The notes: a model not told the origin generated them from the letters alone. Shown: positions 23,057-31,960, counted from the stretch's first letter. The stretch is DNA of 64,000 bases from DASSFZ01 sp035283185 (GCA_035283185.1 DATEUJ010000243.1:1-64000); one strand, 5' to 3'. Numbers and translations are program-made.

Positions 23057-23905
23057 GTGGACATCAAACAGATCGGCGTCGTCGGCATGGGCCTGATGGG
23101 AAGCGGCATTGTCGAATCGTGCGCCCGCGCGGGTTTCGAGGTGATCGGCCGCGAGGTCAACGACGAATTGCTCGAGCGCGGCATGAACAGCCTGAAAGCG
23201 TCGATGGAGCGTGGCGTCAAGAAGGGCAAGCTGACGCAGGCGGACATGGACGCGGCGCTGGCGCGTGTCAAAGGCGCCACGTCGCTGGCCGATTTCACCT
23301 CTTGCGACCTGGTGATCGAAGCCGCCGTCGAGAATATGGCGCTCAAGAAGACGATCTTCACCGAGCTGGACGTGATCACGCGGCCCGAGGCGATCCTGGC
23401 GTCCAACACTTCGTCGCTCAGCATCACCGAGATCGCCTCGGCGACCGGCCGGCCCGACAAGGTGGTGGGCCTGCACTTCTTCAACCCGGTGCCGGTGATG
23501 CCGCTGCTCGAGGTGGTCAGCGGTTTACTGACGAGCCAGGAAACGCTGGACATGGCGCGTTGGATGGGCGAGCGCCTGAACAAGCAGGTCATCTACGCCA
23601 AAGACACCCCCGGTTTCATCGTCAACCTGCTGCTCGTGCCGTACCTGTTCGACGCGGTGCGCGCGCTCGAAAACGGCGTGGCGTCGAAGGAGGACATCGA
23701 CACCGGCATCAAGTTGGGACTGAGCCACCCGATGGGGCCATTCGCGCTGATGGACTTCGTCGGCCTGGATACGTGCCTGTTCATCGGCGATGCGATGTAC
23801 CAGGAGTTCAAGGATGCGCGCTACGCCGCGCCGCCGCTGCTGCGAAGGATGGTGACCGCCGGGCTGCTCGGGCGCAAGAGCGGCCGGGGATTCTACTCCT
23901 ATTAG
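23057..23905 (+). CDS. hbd: 3-hydroxybutyryl-CoA dehydrogenase
   Basis: The enzyme interconverts acetoacetyl-CoA and 3-hydroxybutyryl-CoA with NAD(P)H. The 282-aa protein has the nucleotide-binding start IGVVGMGLMGSGIVESCARAG, ASNTSSLSITEIA, the catalytic-His segment VGLHFFNPVPVMPLLEVV, and a C-terminal dimer domain with DTPGFIVNLLLVPYL and HPMGPFALMDFVGLD. Start is GTG 23057 with AGAGGAG about 8 nt upstream, right at the end of heptamer array C. The length is that of stand-alone Hbd/PaaH, not a FadB fusion. It probably works with the upstream thiolase. Confidence 0.94.
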   Translation: MDIKQIGVVGMGLMGSGIVESCARAGFEVIGREVNDELLERGMNSLKASMERGVKKGKLTQADMDAALARVKGATSLADFTSCDLVIEAAVENMALKKTIFTELDVITRPEAILASNTSSLSITEIASATGRPDKVVGLHFFNPVPVMPLLEVVSGLLTSQETLDMARWMGERLNKQVIYAKDTPGFIVNLLLVPYLFDAVRALENGVASKEDIDTGIKLGLSHPMGPFALMDFVGLDTCLFIGDAMYQEFKDARYAAPPLLRRMVTAGLLGRKSGRGFYSY

Positions 23906-23906
23906 G

Positions 23907-23941
23907 CAGACTTCCGAAGTCTTCGAGACTTCGGAAGTCTG
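23907..23941. repeat. perfect 15-bp hairpin after hbd
   Basis: CAGACTTCCGAAGTC (23907-23921), loop TTCGA, GACTTCGGAAGTCTG (23927-23941). It starts one base after the hbd stop. Without a following T tract it is more like a dispersed palindromic repeat than a classical terminator, though it could block transcription. Confidence 0.8.
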
Positions 23942-24005
23942 GCATATGAGAGTCAGTCGGGGTCGCAAGGCCCCCGACGTGTTCTGCCAGCAGCGCAAAT
24001 CGTAG

Positions 24006-24026
24006 GGGCAGGCCTTGCGCCTGCCC
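24006..24026. repeat. 8-bp hairpin GGGCAGGC/GCCTGCCC
   Basis: GGGCAGGC (24006-24013) and GCCTGCCC (24019-24026) flank CTTGC; a partial second copy of the right arm (GCGCCTGCCC) follows at 24031-24040. Confidence 0.55.
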
Positions 24027-24137
24027 GCTTGCGCCTGCCCACAACATCAGTCGCAAGACCCCCTCTGCGGCGACGGATCCCTATTCGCCCATTTTGGGAT
24101 ACACTTACAGGTACATCACAAGTAACTACTCGGCCCG

Positions 24138-24184
24138 CGTCATTGCGAGCGCAGCGAAGCAATCTTAGCGGGGTCGCAATGACG
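24138..24184. repeat. palindromic repeat with CGTCATTGCGA arms
   Basis: CGTCATTGCGA (24138-24148) and TCGCAATGACG (24174-24184) are perfect 11-nt inverted arms around a 25-nt centre that includes GCAGCGAAGCAATC. Elements with this GTCATTGCGAGC...GCAATGAC pattern are familiar as dispersed repeats in several bacterial phyla. It lies 35 nt upstream of the exporter gene. Confidence 0.75.
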
Positions 24185-24218
24185 GCTGAGCAACTACCAT
24201 CACAAGAGGCATAGACTC

Positions 24219-26066
24219 GTGTCGGAACAGAAACAGAGAGAGAAGCTGTCAGAACGCTGGTCGAAGGTTCGGCAGTCGGCGTTCAACGTGCGGCGCGCAT
24301 TCAGCCTGGTGTGGCAGGCGCACCCACCGTCGGCGCTGGCCATGGCGGGCTGCACGCTGATCGGCGCGCTGCTGCCCGCGTCGCAGGCGTGGGTCGGCAA
24401 GCTGATCGTCGATTCCGTCGTCACCTCGATCAACACTGGTGTCAGCGCCGAAGTGGGCATTCAGGCGGTGCTGCCCTACCTGCTGATCGAGTTCGTCCTG
24501 GTCCTCACGCAGGCGGGCATCGGCCAGGCGCGCAGCTTCGCCGAGCACGTCCTGCACGCGCGCATCAACCTGACGCTCAACACGCGCATCATCCGCAAGG
24601 CGCTCGCGCTCGACCTGGCCTACTTCGAGAACGCCGAATTCTACGACAAGCTGCAGAACGCCCGCCGCGAAGCCGACTGGCGCAGCCTGCGCATCGTCAA
24701 CGGCGGCTTCTACCTGATCCAGAGCGCCCTCACGCTCCTGTCGTTCGGCGCACTGCTGCTGGCGTTCAGCCCGCTGCTCGCACTGCTGCTGTTCGTCGCG
24801 ACGCTGCCCGCCTTCATCGCGCAGAGCCACTACGCCGAGTTGAGCTTTCGCGTGCTGTCCTGGCGCGCGCCGGAATCGCGCAAGCTCTCGTATCTCGAGC
24901 ACCTGCTCACCGACTACAACGCAGTCAAGGAAGTCAAGCTGTTCGAGCTGGGCGAGCCGCTGCTGGGCCGCTACGCCGACCTGTTCTGGAAGTTCCTTCG
25001 GGAGGATCAGGGGATTGCGCAGCGGCGCAGCCTGGCCTCATTCGGGTGGGGGTTGCTCGCCACGCTCACCTACTACGGCGCGTACGCCTGGATCGTGTGG
25101 AGCACGATTAATGGCGCGATCACGCTCGGCGAGATGACGATGTACCTGAGCATCTTCCGCAACAGCCAGAACACGTTCGAGACGATCTTCTACGGGCTGA
25201 GCGAGCTGTACGAGAACGGCCTGTTCATGAGCAACCTGTTCGCGTTCCTCGCGCTCGAGCCGCGAATGATCGCCGCTGCGAGTTCCGCGCCCGCGTCCGC
25301 GTCGATGCGCATTCCGAAAGGCATCGAGTTCCGAGACGTCTCGTTCAAATACGACGGGCACGACAACTGGACGCTGCGCAACGTCAACCTGACCATGCGG
25401 CCGGGAGAGAAAATTGCGCTGGTCGGTCCGAACGGCGCGGGCAAGACGACGCTCATCAAGCTGCTCACCCGCCTGTACGATCCGACGGAGGGGCGAATCT
25501 TGTTCGACGGGATCGATCTGCGCGATTACGAACTGGGCGATCTGCGCCAGCGCCTGGGCGTGATCTTCCAGGACTTCGTTCACTATCACATGGCGGCGTC
25601 GGAGAACATCGGCTTCGGGCAGATCGAGGCGCTGGACGACCGGCCGCGCATCGTCGGCGCGGCGCACAAGAGCGGCGCCGACGCCGTCATCGCCGCGCTG
25701 CCGCAGGGCTACGAGACGATGTTGGGACGCTGGTGGCACCAGGGGCGCGACCTGTCCGGCGGCGAGTGGCAGAAGATCGCGCTGGGCCGCGCGTTCATGC
25801 GCGACTGCGACGTCATCGTCCTCGACGAGCCGACCGCCGCGCTCGACGCCGAGAACGAGTTCAGAGTGTTTCAGCAGTTCCGGGAGCTGACCGCAGAGAA
25901 GATGGCCGTGCTGATCAGCCACCGCTTCTCGACGGTGCGCATGGCCGACCGGATCTACGTCATCGAGCAGGGGGAGATCACGGAGCGCGGCACGCACGAG
26001 GAGCTGCTGGCGCTGGGCGGGACGTATGCGCGGTTGTTTACGCTGCAGGCGGAGTCGTATCGGTAG
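24219..26066 (+). CDS. ABC exporter, fused permease and ATPase
   Basis: The 615-aa half-transporter has an N-terminal transmembrane domain (about 45-340, six helices) and a C-terminal ATPase (about 355-610): Walker A GPNGAGKTT, Q-loop in FQDFVHYHM, signature LSGGEWQKIALGRA, Walker B VIVLDEPTAAL and an H-loop in LISHRFSTVRMADRI. It should dimerise and export a lipid, peptide or drug. Start is GTG 24219 with AAGAGG 9 nt upstream. The long N-terminal polar stretch (about 45 residues rich in Arg/Lys) is cytoplasmic. No partner gene is adjacent, so the substrate is open. Confidence 0.92.
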   Translation: MSEQKQREKLSERWSKVRQSAFNVRRAFSLVWQAHPPSALAMAGCTLIGALLPASQAWVGKLIVDSVVTSINTGVSAEVGIQAVLPYLLIEFVLVLTQAGIGQARSFAEHVLHARINLTLNTRIIRKALALDLAYFENAEFYDKLQNARREADWRSLRIVNGGFYLIQSALTLLSFGALLLAFSPLLALLLFVATLPAFIAQSHYAELSFRVLSWRAPESRKLSYLEHLLTDYNAVKEVKLFELGEPLLGRYADLFWKFLREDQGIAQRRSLASFGWGLLATLTYYGAYAWIVWSTINGAITLGEMTMYLSIFRNSQNTFETIFYGLSELYENGLFMSNLFAFLALEPRMIAAASSAPASASMRIPKGIEFRDVSFKYDGHDNWTLRNVNLTMRPGEKIALVGPNGAGKTTLIKLLTRLYDPTEGRILFDGIDLRDYELGDLRQRLGVIFQDFVHYHMAASENIGFGQIEALDDRPRIVGAAHKSGADAVIAALPQGYETMLGRWWHQGRDLSGGEWQKIALGRAFMRDCDVIVLDEPTAALDAENEFRVFQQFRELTAEKMAVLISHRFSTVRMADRIYVIEQGEITERGTHEELLALGGTYARLFTLQAESYR

Positions 26067-26086
26067 TGCCAGGCTTAGCAATGAAC

Positions 26087-26611
26087 TTACGGGACCGGGT
26101 TCTCTCCGGGAAGTGATGAGTAAACTAAATTTCCTAGATCGAGCACCCGGCCTGGTTCAGGCTCAAAGATAAAATCAGAGCCATCGTCGGGATCGTTCAA
26201 AAGGAATGCCTCATAGATCCTATCCAGGATCAAGGCATACATACCCTCGGGTACATCCGCAAATACGAATCGACCAGCACCATCGGTTTGAGCACGAGGT
26301 GAACTTACTTTGTCAAGGCCAGCAAGATACGGCTTTCCACTCGCCTCGGGGAGTATATGAGCCAGATACACGATTGCCCCTGCAACCGGGCGCGGTGAGC
26401 TCGGATTCTCAAGCAAAACACCCGTTATGGTAGCCGTATCAGGCCCAGATGGAGTGGGTATGGCCGTTATGAGCGGCAACACAGGCGAAGTGAACGTGTT
26501 GGCCGCAGGTGTCGGCATAGGAGATTCACCTTGCGGCACAGGCGCGTCACAGGCCGCTAGCATCAATACGAGCAAGATCAACCTAATGTTGATAGATGTG
26601 CGGATGTTCAT
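26087..26611 (-). CDS. lipoprotein with carboxypeptidase-regulatory-like beta-sandwich
   Basis: The 174-aa protein begins with a type II signal peptide ending in the lipobox LAAC, so it should be lipid-anchored. A Pro/Thr-rich linker follows, then a domain of about 100 aa (ATITGVLLENPSS to LGNLVYSS) with the TDGAGRFVFADVPEG turn typical of CarboxypepD_reg/SpaA-like sandwiches. Function beyond surface display cannot be inferred. GGAG lies only 2 nt from the ATG, so the start is a little uncertain, but the signal peptide supports it. It is convergent with the ABC exporter, with a 20-nt gap. Confidence 0.75.
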   Translation of the reverse strand: MNIRTSINIRLILLVLMLAACDAPVPQGESPMPTPAANTFTSPVLPLITAIPTPSGPDTATITGVLLENPSSPRPVAGAIVYLAHILPEASGKPYLAGLDKVSSPRAQTDGAGRFVFADVPEGMYALILDRIYEAFLLNDPDDGSDFIFEPEPGRVLDLGNLVYSSLPGENPVP

Positions 26612-26714
26612 GTCTCCTTCATTCTATCATACCACTCGCGTAAGCGCGACAGTGTAAGCTCGAAGGCAGCTAGCCTGAAATTGACCGCTAATCCGATACA
26701 GGCTTCACACAAAT

Positions 26715-26742
26715 CGAGGAGCTGCCCAAAGGCAGCTCCTCG
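26715..26742 (-). terminator. strong hairpin terminator of the four-repeat secreted protein gene
   Basis: CGAGGAGCTGCC (26715-26726) and GGCAGCTCCTCG (26731-26742) form a perfect 12-bp stem with a 4-nt loop. It lies 26 nt past the stop on the - strand and is followed by ATTTGTGTG. Confidence 0.75.
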
Positions 26743-26767
26743 AACGCAACTGACGGCAGAGTCGAGC

Positions 26768-28087
26768 TTAGTAGTTGAAAGCGTCGTATACCAACAACGC
26801 ATCGGTGGTTGTCGGGGCCCCAGAAGTGAGCTCGTTGACGATACCGGCGATCTTAGCATCGCCACCGGTCGCTGTGCAAGTCGCGGAGCCAACGTAGCCA
26901 GATGCAATCCTGTTCAGTTGTACGTCGGTGAGCGCAGCGCCCGGCTGAACATTCGTAGCCGAAGCCGTGTAGCTCGTGCCGGTGAAGGTGCAGGAGACAT
27001 TGGTTGGCTGCGTTCCAACGTTGGCGACCGAGAAGCCGGTGAAGATGCCGAAGTTCCGGTCCATGATCAGCGGCAAGCTGACTCTGTTCGTTGCATTCGC
27101 GGGATTTACCGCGTTATAAGCGGCGGCGGTTGCCGTTCCACGGGTGATTTGGTTGACGATCGCTACCAACGGCATATTGGCGGTATTGCCTGTAACCCTA
27201 GCCGCGCCCACGAACGAAGCGCCACAACCCGCAGGCAGATCGGGGAAACTGAACGTGGAAGATGCACCAGCCACGACCGTTCTGGTCTCAGTACAGGTAG
27301 AGCCGGGGAAACCTGCGCTGGGGGTGTAGGTCAACGTGACGTCTGTGTTGGTGCCACCTGTATTCTGAATCTGAATACCGGTGCCTGAGTTGAAGAAACG
27401 GCTCGTCACCAACGGCATGACCGGATTTGTTGAAGCCGTGGTGAAGCCGTTATAGGCCAGCAACGACCGGGAGTCGACCTGCATCACAGTGACGACGATC
27501 GGCTGCGCACTGGTTACCGTGGCCGCGCCAACGAACCCCGACGGCAAACAGGTGTTGGAGGACTGGGTAAAGGTCTTGGCCGCATTAGGCGCTATCGATT
27601 GCGACTCGGTGCAGGTGCCGGGCTTGTACGACACATTGACAGTCGCCGCTGAACTGCCGGCATTTTGCACGTTAAACCACGTGTCGATGCCGAAGTTGTT
27701 CTTCATAATCAGCGGGAGGTTCGAGGTCGTTGCCCCGGCGTTGAAGCCGCCATACGCAGCGCCGCGCTGGCCATTATTACCCAATACGTTCACGATAGCC
27801 GCTACCTGCTGATCTGAAGACACGACTACCGACCCATTGAAGCCATTCGCGACCGCGCTCAACGGGAAATAGGTTTTGCTACTGTTAGCGTTGATCGTAT
27901 CGTTTACAGTAGCCGCCGTCGTCCCGTCCTGGTTGTAGTAGCTGATCACCACATTGGCTGTGGTTCCGGTCAAGTTCTGCAACTGAAAACCTGCCGTATA
28001 GGTGACGGCCTGGGCCAGCGCCGTTAGCGGAATGGCCAACACTAACAGCGCAACGGCAATAACCGTGAACTTCCTTATTCTATTCAT
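26768..28087 (-). CDS. secreted protein of four tandem beta-rich modules
   Basis: ATG 28087 is preferred because GGAGG lies 8 nt upstream and a signal peptide (FTVIAVALLVLAIPLTALAQA) follows directly; in-frame starts upstream would bury it. The mature protein is four repeats of about 90-105 aa. Each opens with an xLPLIMxxNFG-xxTxFxVxNxG block (GIDTWFNVQNAG, GTGIQIQNTGG, GIFTGFSVANVG) and closes with GFVGAATVTSxQPIVxxVxQ and an AYNxF segment. Repeats 2-4 contain Cys pairs that could be disulfides. Family unknown; the fold is probably immunoglobulin-like and the location extracellular. It has its own promoter and terminator, so it is monocistronic. Confidence 0.8.
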   Translation of the reverse strand: MNRIRKFTVIAVALLVLAIPLTALAQAVTYTAGFQLQNLTGTTANVVISYYNQDGTTAATVNDTINANSSKTYFPLSAVANGFNGSVVVSSDQQVAAIVNVLGNNGQRGAAYGGFNAGATTSNLPLIMKNNFGIDTWFNVQNAGSSAATVNVSYKPGTCTESQSIAPNAAKTFTQSSNTCLPSGFVGAATVTSAQPIVVTVMQVDSRSLLAYNGFTTASTNPVMPLVTSRFFNSGTGIQIQNTGGTNTDVTLTYTPSAGFPGSTCTETRTVVAGASSTFSFPDLPAGCGASFVGAARVTGNTANMPLVAIVNQITRGTATAAAYNAVNPANATNRVSLPLIMDRNFGIFTGFSVANVGTQPTNVSCTFTGTSYTASATNVQPGAALTDVQLNRIASGYVGSATCTATGGDAKIAGIVNELTSGAPTTTDALLVYDAFNY

Positions 28088-28128
28088 TATGTCATCCTCC
28101 ATCTTAAATGTATTGCTAAGCTGTTCAT

Positions 28129-28156
28129 ATTCTACCCGCAAAACCACAAAAGTGAA
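28129..28156 (-). promoter_or_regulatory. sigma-70-type promoter of the four-repeat secreted protein gene
   Basis: On the - strand TTCACT (28151-28156), a 16-nt spacer and TAGAAT (28129-28134). A start near 28122 gives a leader of about 35 nt with GGAGG. Confidence 0.55.
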
Positions 28157-28193
28157 TAACTCATTAGGGTGAATTACCAATACGCGATTTTCC

Positions 28194-29156
28194 TCAGTCC
28201 CTGTGAGGGATTGGCCTTCGATTTCGATACGGAAGGTCCAGCACCAGCCAAACGAGACCTGCCAGCGCTAGAAGAGAGCCGATGGTCCAGACCCTTGCCA
28301 GAATGGCGAAGAGAACTGCCACTGAGACCGGCAGACTGGAAGACAGGGCAAGAATCAATGCCCCATCACGTAGGACGAAAGTACCAGGTAGCCAGAAGAA
28401 TAGATTACCGGCTGCGGAAGCTGCTGCCCACGCGGTGATCACCTGTATGGCGACGATGTCCGAGACGCCGACGAGACTTGCCAGCAGAATAAACAACGCC
28501 AGTCCGCCTATGAGTACGACTATCACTTCAAGCCCAATCCAACCCATCAGCTTGCCCGGTCTCAAGCCGATCGATATCGGCTCATCTGCTCGTTTCGACC
28601 ATATCCATACGCGACGAACCAGTCCGTTAAATACACGAGGGTGAAGCAGTATCAGGGCTACGAAAGCACTGCCGAAGCCTATCTCCGGGCGTTGCCATAG
28701 GCTCATGCCAGGCTGTAACGTCGAGGCGATAGCATATACACCCGTGGCGGCAATACCGGTTGCAAGTGCTTCTACGACGCTCGCTGAGGCAACACGGACA
28801 CCGCTTATCCCGCGTTCTCCATAGAGAACCGACCGGCTCATCATTGACCATATTCCACCGGGCAGAACGGTTCCCAGCAGGCTGTAGCAATAGATCAGCA
28901 AATCATTGCGAGCCGGCTGATGTATTCCATAAGATGCGAGGATTTGACGCCAAACAGGTACTGCAATAAGTAGCCCTGAACACTCGATAACGAATGATAG
29001 AATCACCAGACGGACATCAATTGCAGCAGACTGTTTCAGGATACTGGAGCCCCCCCTCGCCAGTAGCACAACCGCCACGCCGATGGCTATTGCCAGCATC
29101 GTTGCGCTGGCGAAACGGCCTAGACGGACTCTGGATAAGCGATCCACAACAGACAT
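28194..29156 (-). CDS. flippase-like integral membrane protein (LPG synthase TM / UPF0104 family)
   Basis: The 320-aa protein has about eight hydrophobic segments and the two conserved loops of this family: PGGIWSMMSRSVLYGERG after the second or third helix and FFWLPGTFVLRDGALILAL near 250. Relatives include the N-terminal domain of MprF and proteins beside polyprenol-phosphate sugar transferases, where they are thought to move lipid-linked intermediates across the membrane. It is the last gene of the carbamoyltransferase operon, 39 nt after the methyltransferase gene. The glycan context supports a lipid-linked sugar role, but that is inference. Confidence 0.8.
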   Translation of the reverse strand: MSVVDRLSRVRLGRFASATMLAIAIGVAVVLLARGGSSILKQSAAIDVRLVILSFVIECSGLLIAVPVWRQILASYGIHQPARNDLLIYCYSLLGTVLPGGIWSMMSRSVLYGERGISGVRVASASVVEALATGIAATGVYAIASTLQPGMSLWQRPEIGFGSAFVALILLHPRVFNGLVRRVWIWSKRADEPISIGLRPGKLMGWIGLEVIVVLIGGLALFILLASLVGVSDIVAIQVITAWAAASAAGNLFFWLPGTFVLRDGALILALSSSLPVSVAVLFAILARVWTIGSLLALAGLVWLVLDLPYRNRRPIPHRD

Positions 29157-29195
29157 TCCGTTCCCTATTCCTAAAGCTCACTATTCAGACTGATG

Positions 29196-30164
29196 CTAAT
29201 CACCACTGTGCGCTTCTTTGCGGCCGGATATTGCAAAGAGCTGGAGCTGATCTAAGGCCCACAGGACCTGCATCGTTGCACGAGTCACAAATCGTGGAGG
29301 TCGGTCGGGGCTACAATCAGTATCTCGGAAAAGCCGAAGCAGAAAGCGATGGAGCCACGGCCTTCGACGCCGGAAGACAGAAGAAAAGCGGAGCGCCTTG
29401 CCAAACTGCTTCCATTCTATAGGCGGCCAAGTTCCCAGATATCGAATGTTGGCCTGCCGATACCAGGCCAAGACTTGACCGACACTATAACGACTTTCAC
29501 AGGGAAGACCAAATTGATCGTACAGCACACCCTCTAGGGGTGCGTGTGTCTCCGCCGCCAGCTTGCGCATGCTTTGCCCAAACAACTTGCCACCCAACTG
29601 CGCACGCCGATCGATATCTTCGCGCTCGATCAGATCAATGATGGCGCGTCGGAATCCATGCAACGCACGTCCATAGCGGTGGTAAAGCACGAGAATCATG
29701 TATCCGCCGGGTCTCAGCACTCGCACCAACTCGCGAAAAGCCCGGTCCGGGTCAGTTACGGCAACGAGTACGCCGCTGCAAAATACGACATCTACACTGT
29801 TGTCCGCCAATGTCAAATTGAGCAAGGAGCCAACAGCAAAGGACGGTGAACGCGGTCGATCCGAGCCGTGCCGTTGCGCGATGGTCACAGACGCCCACGA
29901 CTGATCGACTGCGACTACATGCGTGCTAGGATCCAATATACGCGTCCAGGACCAGGTATTCTCCCCTGTTCCGCAACCGGCATCAAGAAAAGTGTTATTA
30001 ACCAGCTGATCGAGCGGGATCTGAAGAAACTCCTCATAAATATACCGGAAACGTTCGTCGCTTTGGCTAGGTGGAATACTGATGTAGTTCGGAAAAGGAT
30101 GCTCACTGTACATTGCTCGCACAGATTGTTCGAGCGTCTTGGAGTTTGACGAAGTCGACGTCAT
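29196..30164 (-). CDS. SAM-dependent methyltransferase
   Basis: The 322-aa protein has motif I FLDAGCGTGENTWSW near 60-75, an acidic end of strand 2 (VVAVDQSW), and DVVFCSGVLVAVTDPDRAF then VRVLRPGGYMILVLYH. The N-terminal AMYSEHPFPNYIS segment (YxxxPFPxY) is common to a group of methyltransferases acting in polysaccharide or secondary-metabolite clusters. The basic C-terminus (SVFRRRRPWLHRFLLRLFRD) may be membrane-proximal. It overlaps the carbamoyltransferase stop by 4 nt (ATGA). The acceptor is probably a sugar hydroxyl of the locus glycan. Confidence 0.83.
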   Translation of the reverse strand: MTSTSSNSKTLEQSVRAMYSEHPFPNYISIPPSQSDERFRYIYEEFLQIPLDQLVNNTFLDAGCGTGENTWSWTRILDPSTHVVAVDQSWASVTIAQRHGSDRPRSPSFAVGSLLNLTLADNSVDVVFCSGVLVAVTDPDRAFRELVRVLRPGGYMILVLYHRYGRALHGFRRAIIDLIEREDIDRRAQLGGKLFGQSMRKLAAETHAPLEGVLYDQFGLPCESRYSVGQVLAWYRQANIRYLGTWPPIEWKQFGKALRFSSVFRRRRPWLHRFLLRLFRDTDCSPDRPPRFVTRATMQVLWALDQLQLFAISGRKEAHSGD

Positions 30165-31798
30165 TGTTCAGTCTTCCATACCAGAAAATTGCCAATTGCG
30201 AGTACATCAATGCCGCAGTTCAGGAACGTATCAACCGCTTCTAACGGCGTGTTGACGATCGGCTGTGAATCGACGTTGAAACTGGTATTGAGTACGACGG
30301 GGATCCCCGTTTTCTCCTCGAAGCGTTTGATCAGCTGCCAGTAACGTGGGTTCGTGTCGCGGCTCACCGTCTGCGGTCGGCATGTGCCGTCGACATGAAT
30401 GGCGCTGACGATTTCTGCCTGGTGTTCTGGCCTCGTGTCGAAGGCCAGGATCATGAACGGGGACGGCACAGGCTTATCGATGTAGCGGCCCATTGCTTCC
30501 TCGAGCACCGACGGTGCGAACGGTCGCCACGGCTCACGATGCTTGACCTGATTGTTCACGCGATCTTTCATTTCAGGGCGAGACGGGTCAGCCAGAATAC
30601 TGCGATTCCCAAGAGCGCGCGGCCCGACCTCGGATCGCCCCTGGAACCAGCCGACAATCTTGCCTTCGGCCAGCAAGTTCGCAGTCTCAGCGAAAATGTC
30701 GTCGCTGCGATAGTAGTGCAGGTCCTGAAACGCTCGCAGCGTATCCTCTATCTGCTCGTTCGTAAATTCAGGTCCCCAGTAGGCATGCTCCATCCGCCAC
30801 TCCGGGCGCCGACCGGCCTTGTCGACATACACCTGTAGGGCTGCTCCTAGCGCCGTGCCCGCGTCGTGCGCCGCCGGCTGGATGAAGATGTCATCGATCC
30901 ACGGCAGCAGCGCCAGCTTGCCGTCCATCGAGCAATTCAGAGCAGTGCCGCCGGCCAGGCACAATCTTCGAATCCCCGTCTGCTCATAGAGCCACTCTGT
31001 CATGCGTCGCCCGGCCCGCTCCAACGTGTCCTGCAACGTTGCCGCCAAGTTCTTGTGCTCGTCCGTAATCGGATCTTCCTTCTTCCTAGCCTTCAACGAT
31101 TCGACGAATTCTTTTCGCTTCACCGGATCGATGATGGGAACGTCGCCGTCCCAATTGGCGAAGGGCAGGCCCTTCGGATCGGGTGTGCCGTAAGCGGCCA
31201 AACCCATCACCTTGCCTTCGCCACTGTGCCGCCGAAAGCCGAGCTTTTCCGTGATCGCCTCATACATCAGGCCCCAGCTACCGCGATTGGACACCGTCTT
31301 CAACGCTTTGATTTCTGCGCCGCGGCCAACCGCCAGGATTCCCGACTCGCCACCGCCGCTGCCGTCCAGTGAAAGGATATTCGCTTCCGGAAAGCCAGAA
31401 GCGAAGAAAGTACTTGCCGCATGCGCCCGGTGATGGTTGACGAAAACAACCCGACTGCGGTCGTAGCCATCGAGGTGCAGCTTGCGCTCGTAAATGGCGC
31501 CCTCGCGCATCCAATTGGCTGCCTGATTGAGCCCTGACAGGAAATCACCCTCTGAGCGCAGATTGCCGAGCGCCGCACGCGCTGCGCTGTCGAATCCGAT
31601 CGCCACGTAATCAACCTGCTGCAGTGTGACGCCGGCCGTCTGCAGGCAATACGCCATGGCCAGGGCGGGTGCCATGCGCGGTGCATGTTTGATCCGATTC
31701 AGCCGCTCCTCTTCGACCATCGCGACGAGCCGGCCATCGACCAGGATACAGGCGGCATTATTCCAAGAAATGGGATGGGTCAAACCCAAAACGATCAT
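30161..31798 (-). CDS. carbamoyltransferase, NodU/CmcH family
   Basis: The family transfers carbamoyl from carbamoyl phosphate via carbamoyl-AMP to hydroxyls of sugars or antibiotics. The 545-aa protein has an N-terminal Kae1-like domain: LGLTHPISWNNAACIL, EEERLNRIKH, HHRAHAASTFFASG with metal-binding His, and LSLDGSGGGESG. The C-terminal domain has GWFQGRSEVGPRALGNRSI, DRVNNQVKHREPWRPFAPS and VLNTSFNVDSQPIV. All core motifs are present. GAGGAG lies 9 nt upstream, and a consensus promoter lies about 160 nt upstream. It is first in an operon with a methyltransferase and a flippase-like protein, which suggests carbamoyl and methyl decoration of one glycan or lipid-linked sugar. Confidence 0.92.
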   Translation of the reverse strand: MIVLGLTHPISWNNAACILVDGRLVAMVEEERLNRIKHAPRMAPALAMAYCLQTAGVTLQQVDYVAIGFDSAARAALGNLRSEGDFLSGLNQAANWMREGAIYERKLHLDGYDRSRVVFVNHHRAHAASTFFASGFPEANILSLDGSGGGESGILAVGRGAEIKALKTVSNRGSWGLMYEAITEKLGFRRHSGEGKVMGLAAYGTPDPKGLPFANWDGDVPIIDPVKRKEFVESLKARKKEDPITDEHKNLAATLQDTLERAGRRMTEWLYEQTGIRRLCLAGGTALNCSMDGKLALLPWIDDIFIQPAAHDAGTALGAALQVYVDKAGRRPEWRMEHAYWGPEFTNEQIEDTLRAFQDLHYYRSDDIFAETANLLAEGKIVGWFQGRSEVGPRALGNRSILADPSRPEMKDRVNNQVKHREPWRPFAPSVLEEAMGRYIDKPVPSPFMILAFDTRPEHQAEIVSAIHVDGTCRPQTVSRDTNPRYWQLIKRFEEKTGIPVVLNTSFNVDSQPIVNTPLEAVDTFLNCGIDVLAIGNFLVWKTEQ

Positions 31799-31960
31799 GC
31801 AGCATTCTCCTCAACAATTACATGGGTGAGACATGAAAACAGGCCAGCGGGGGCCTGCTGCACAGACGAATACACTACTATTCCACAAGACCTATCACAA
31901 CGCAAAGACGACAATTCTGAGGTACGGTCATTCTACCTGAGTTCCGTATGAGTATGCGAC

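Larger units (their letters stand above)
23906..24218. other. 313-nt spacer with three unrelated palindromes
   Basis: The region between hbd and the ABC exporter has no coding character. It holds the hairpins at 23907-23941, 24006-24026 and 24138-24184, each of different sequence. Confidence 0.7.

Noticed and set aside
23907..23941. Classical Rho-independent terminator for hbd
   Set aside because: The stem is perfect, but no T tract follows on either strand; it is listed as a palindromic repeat.
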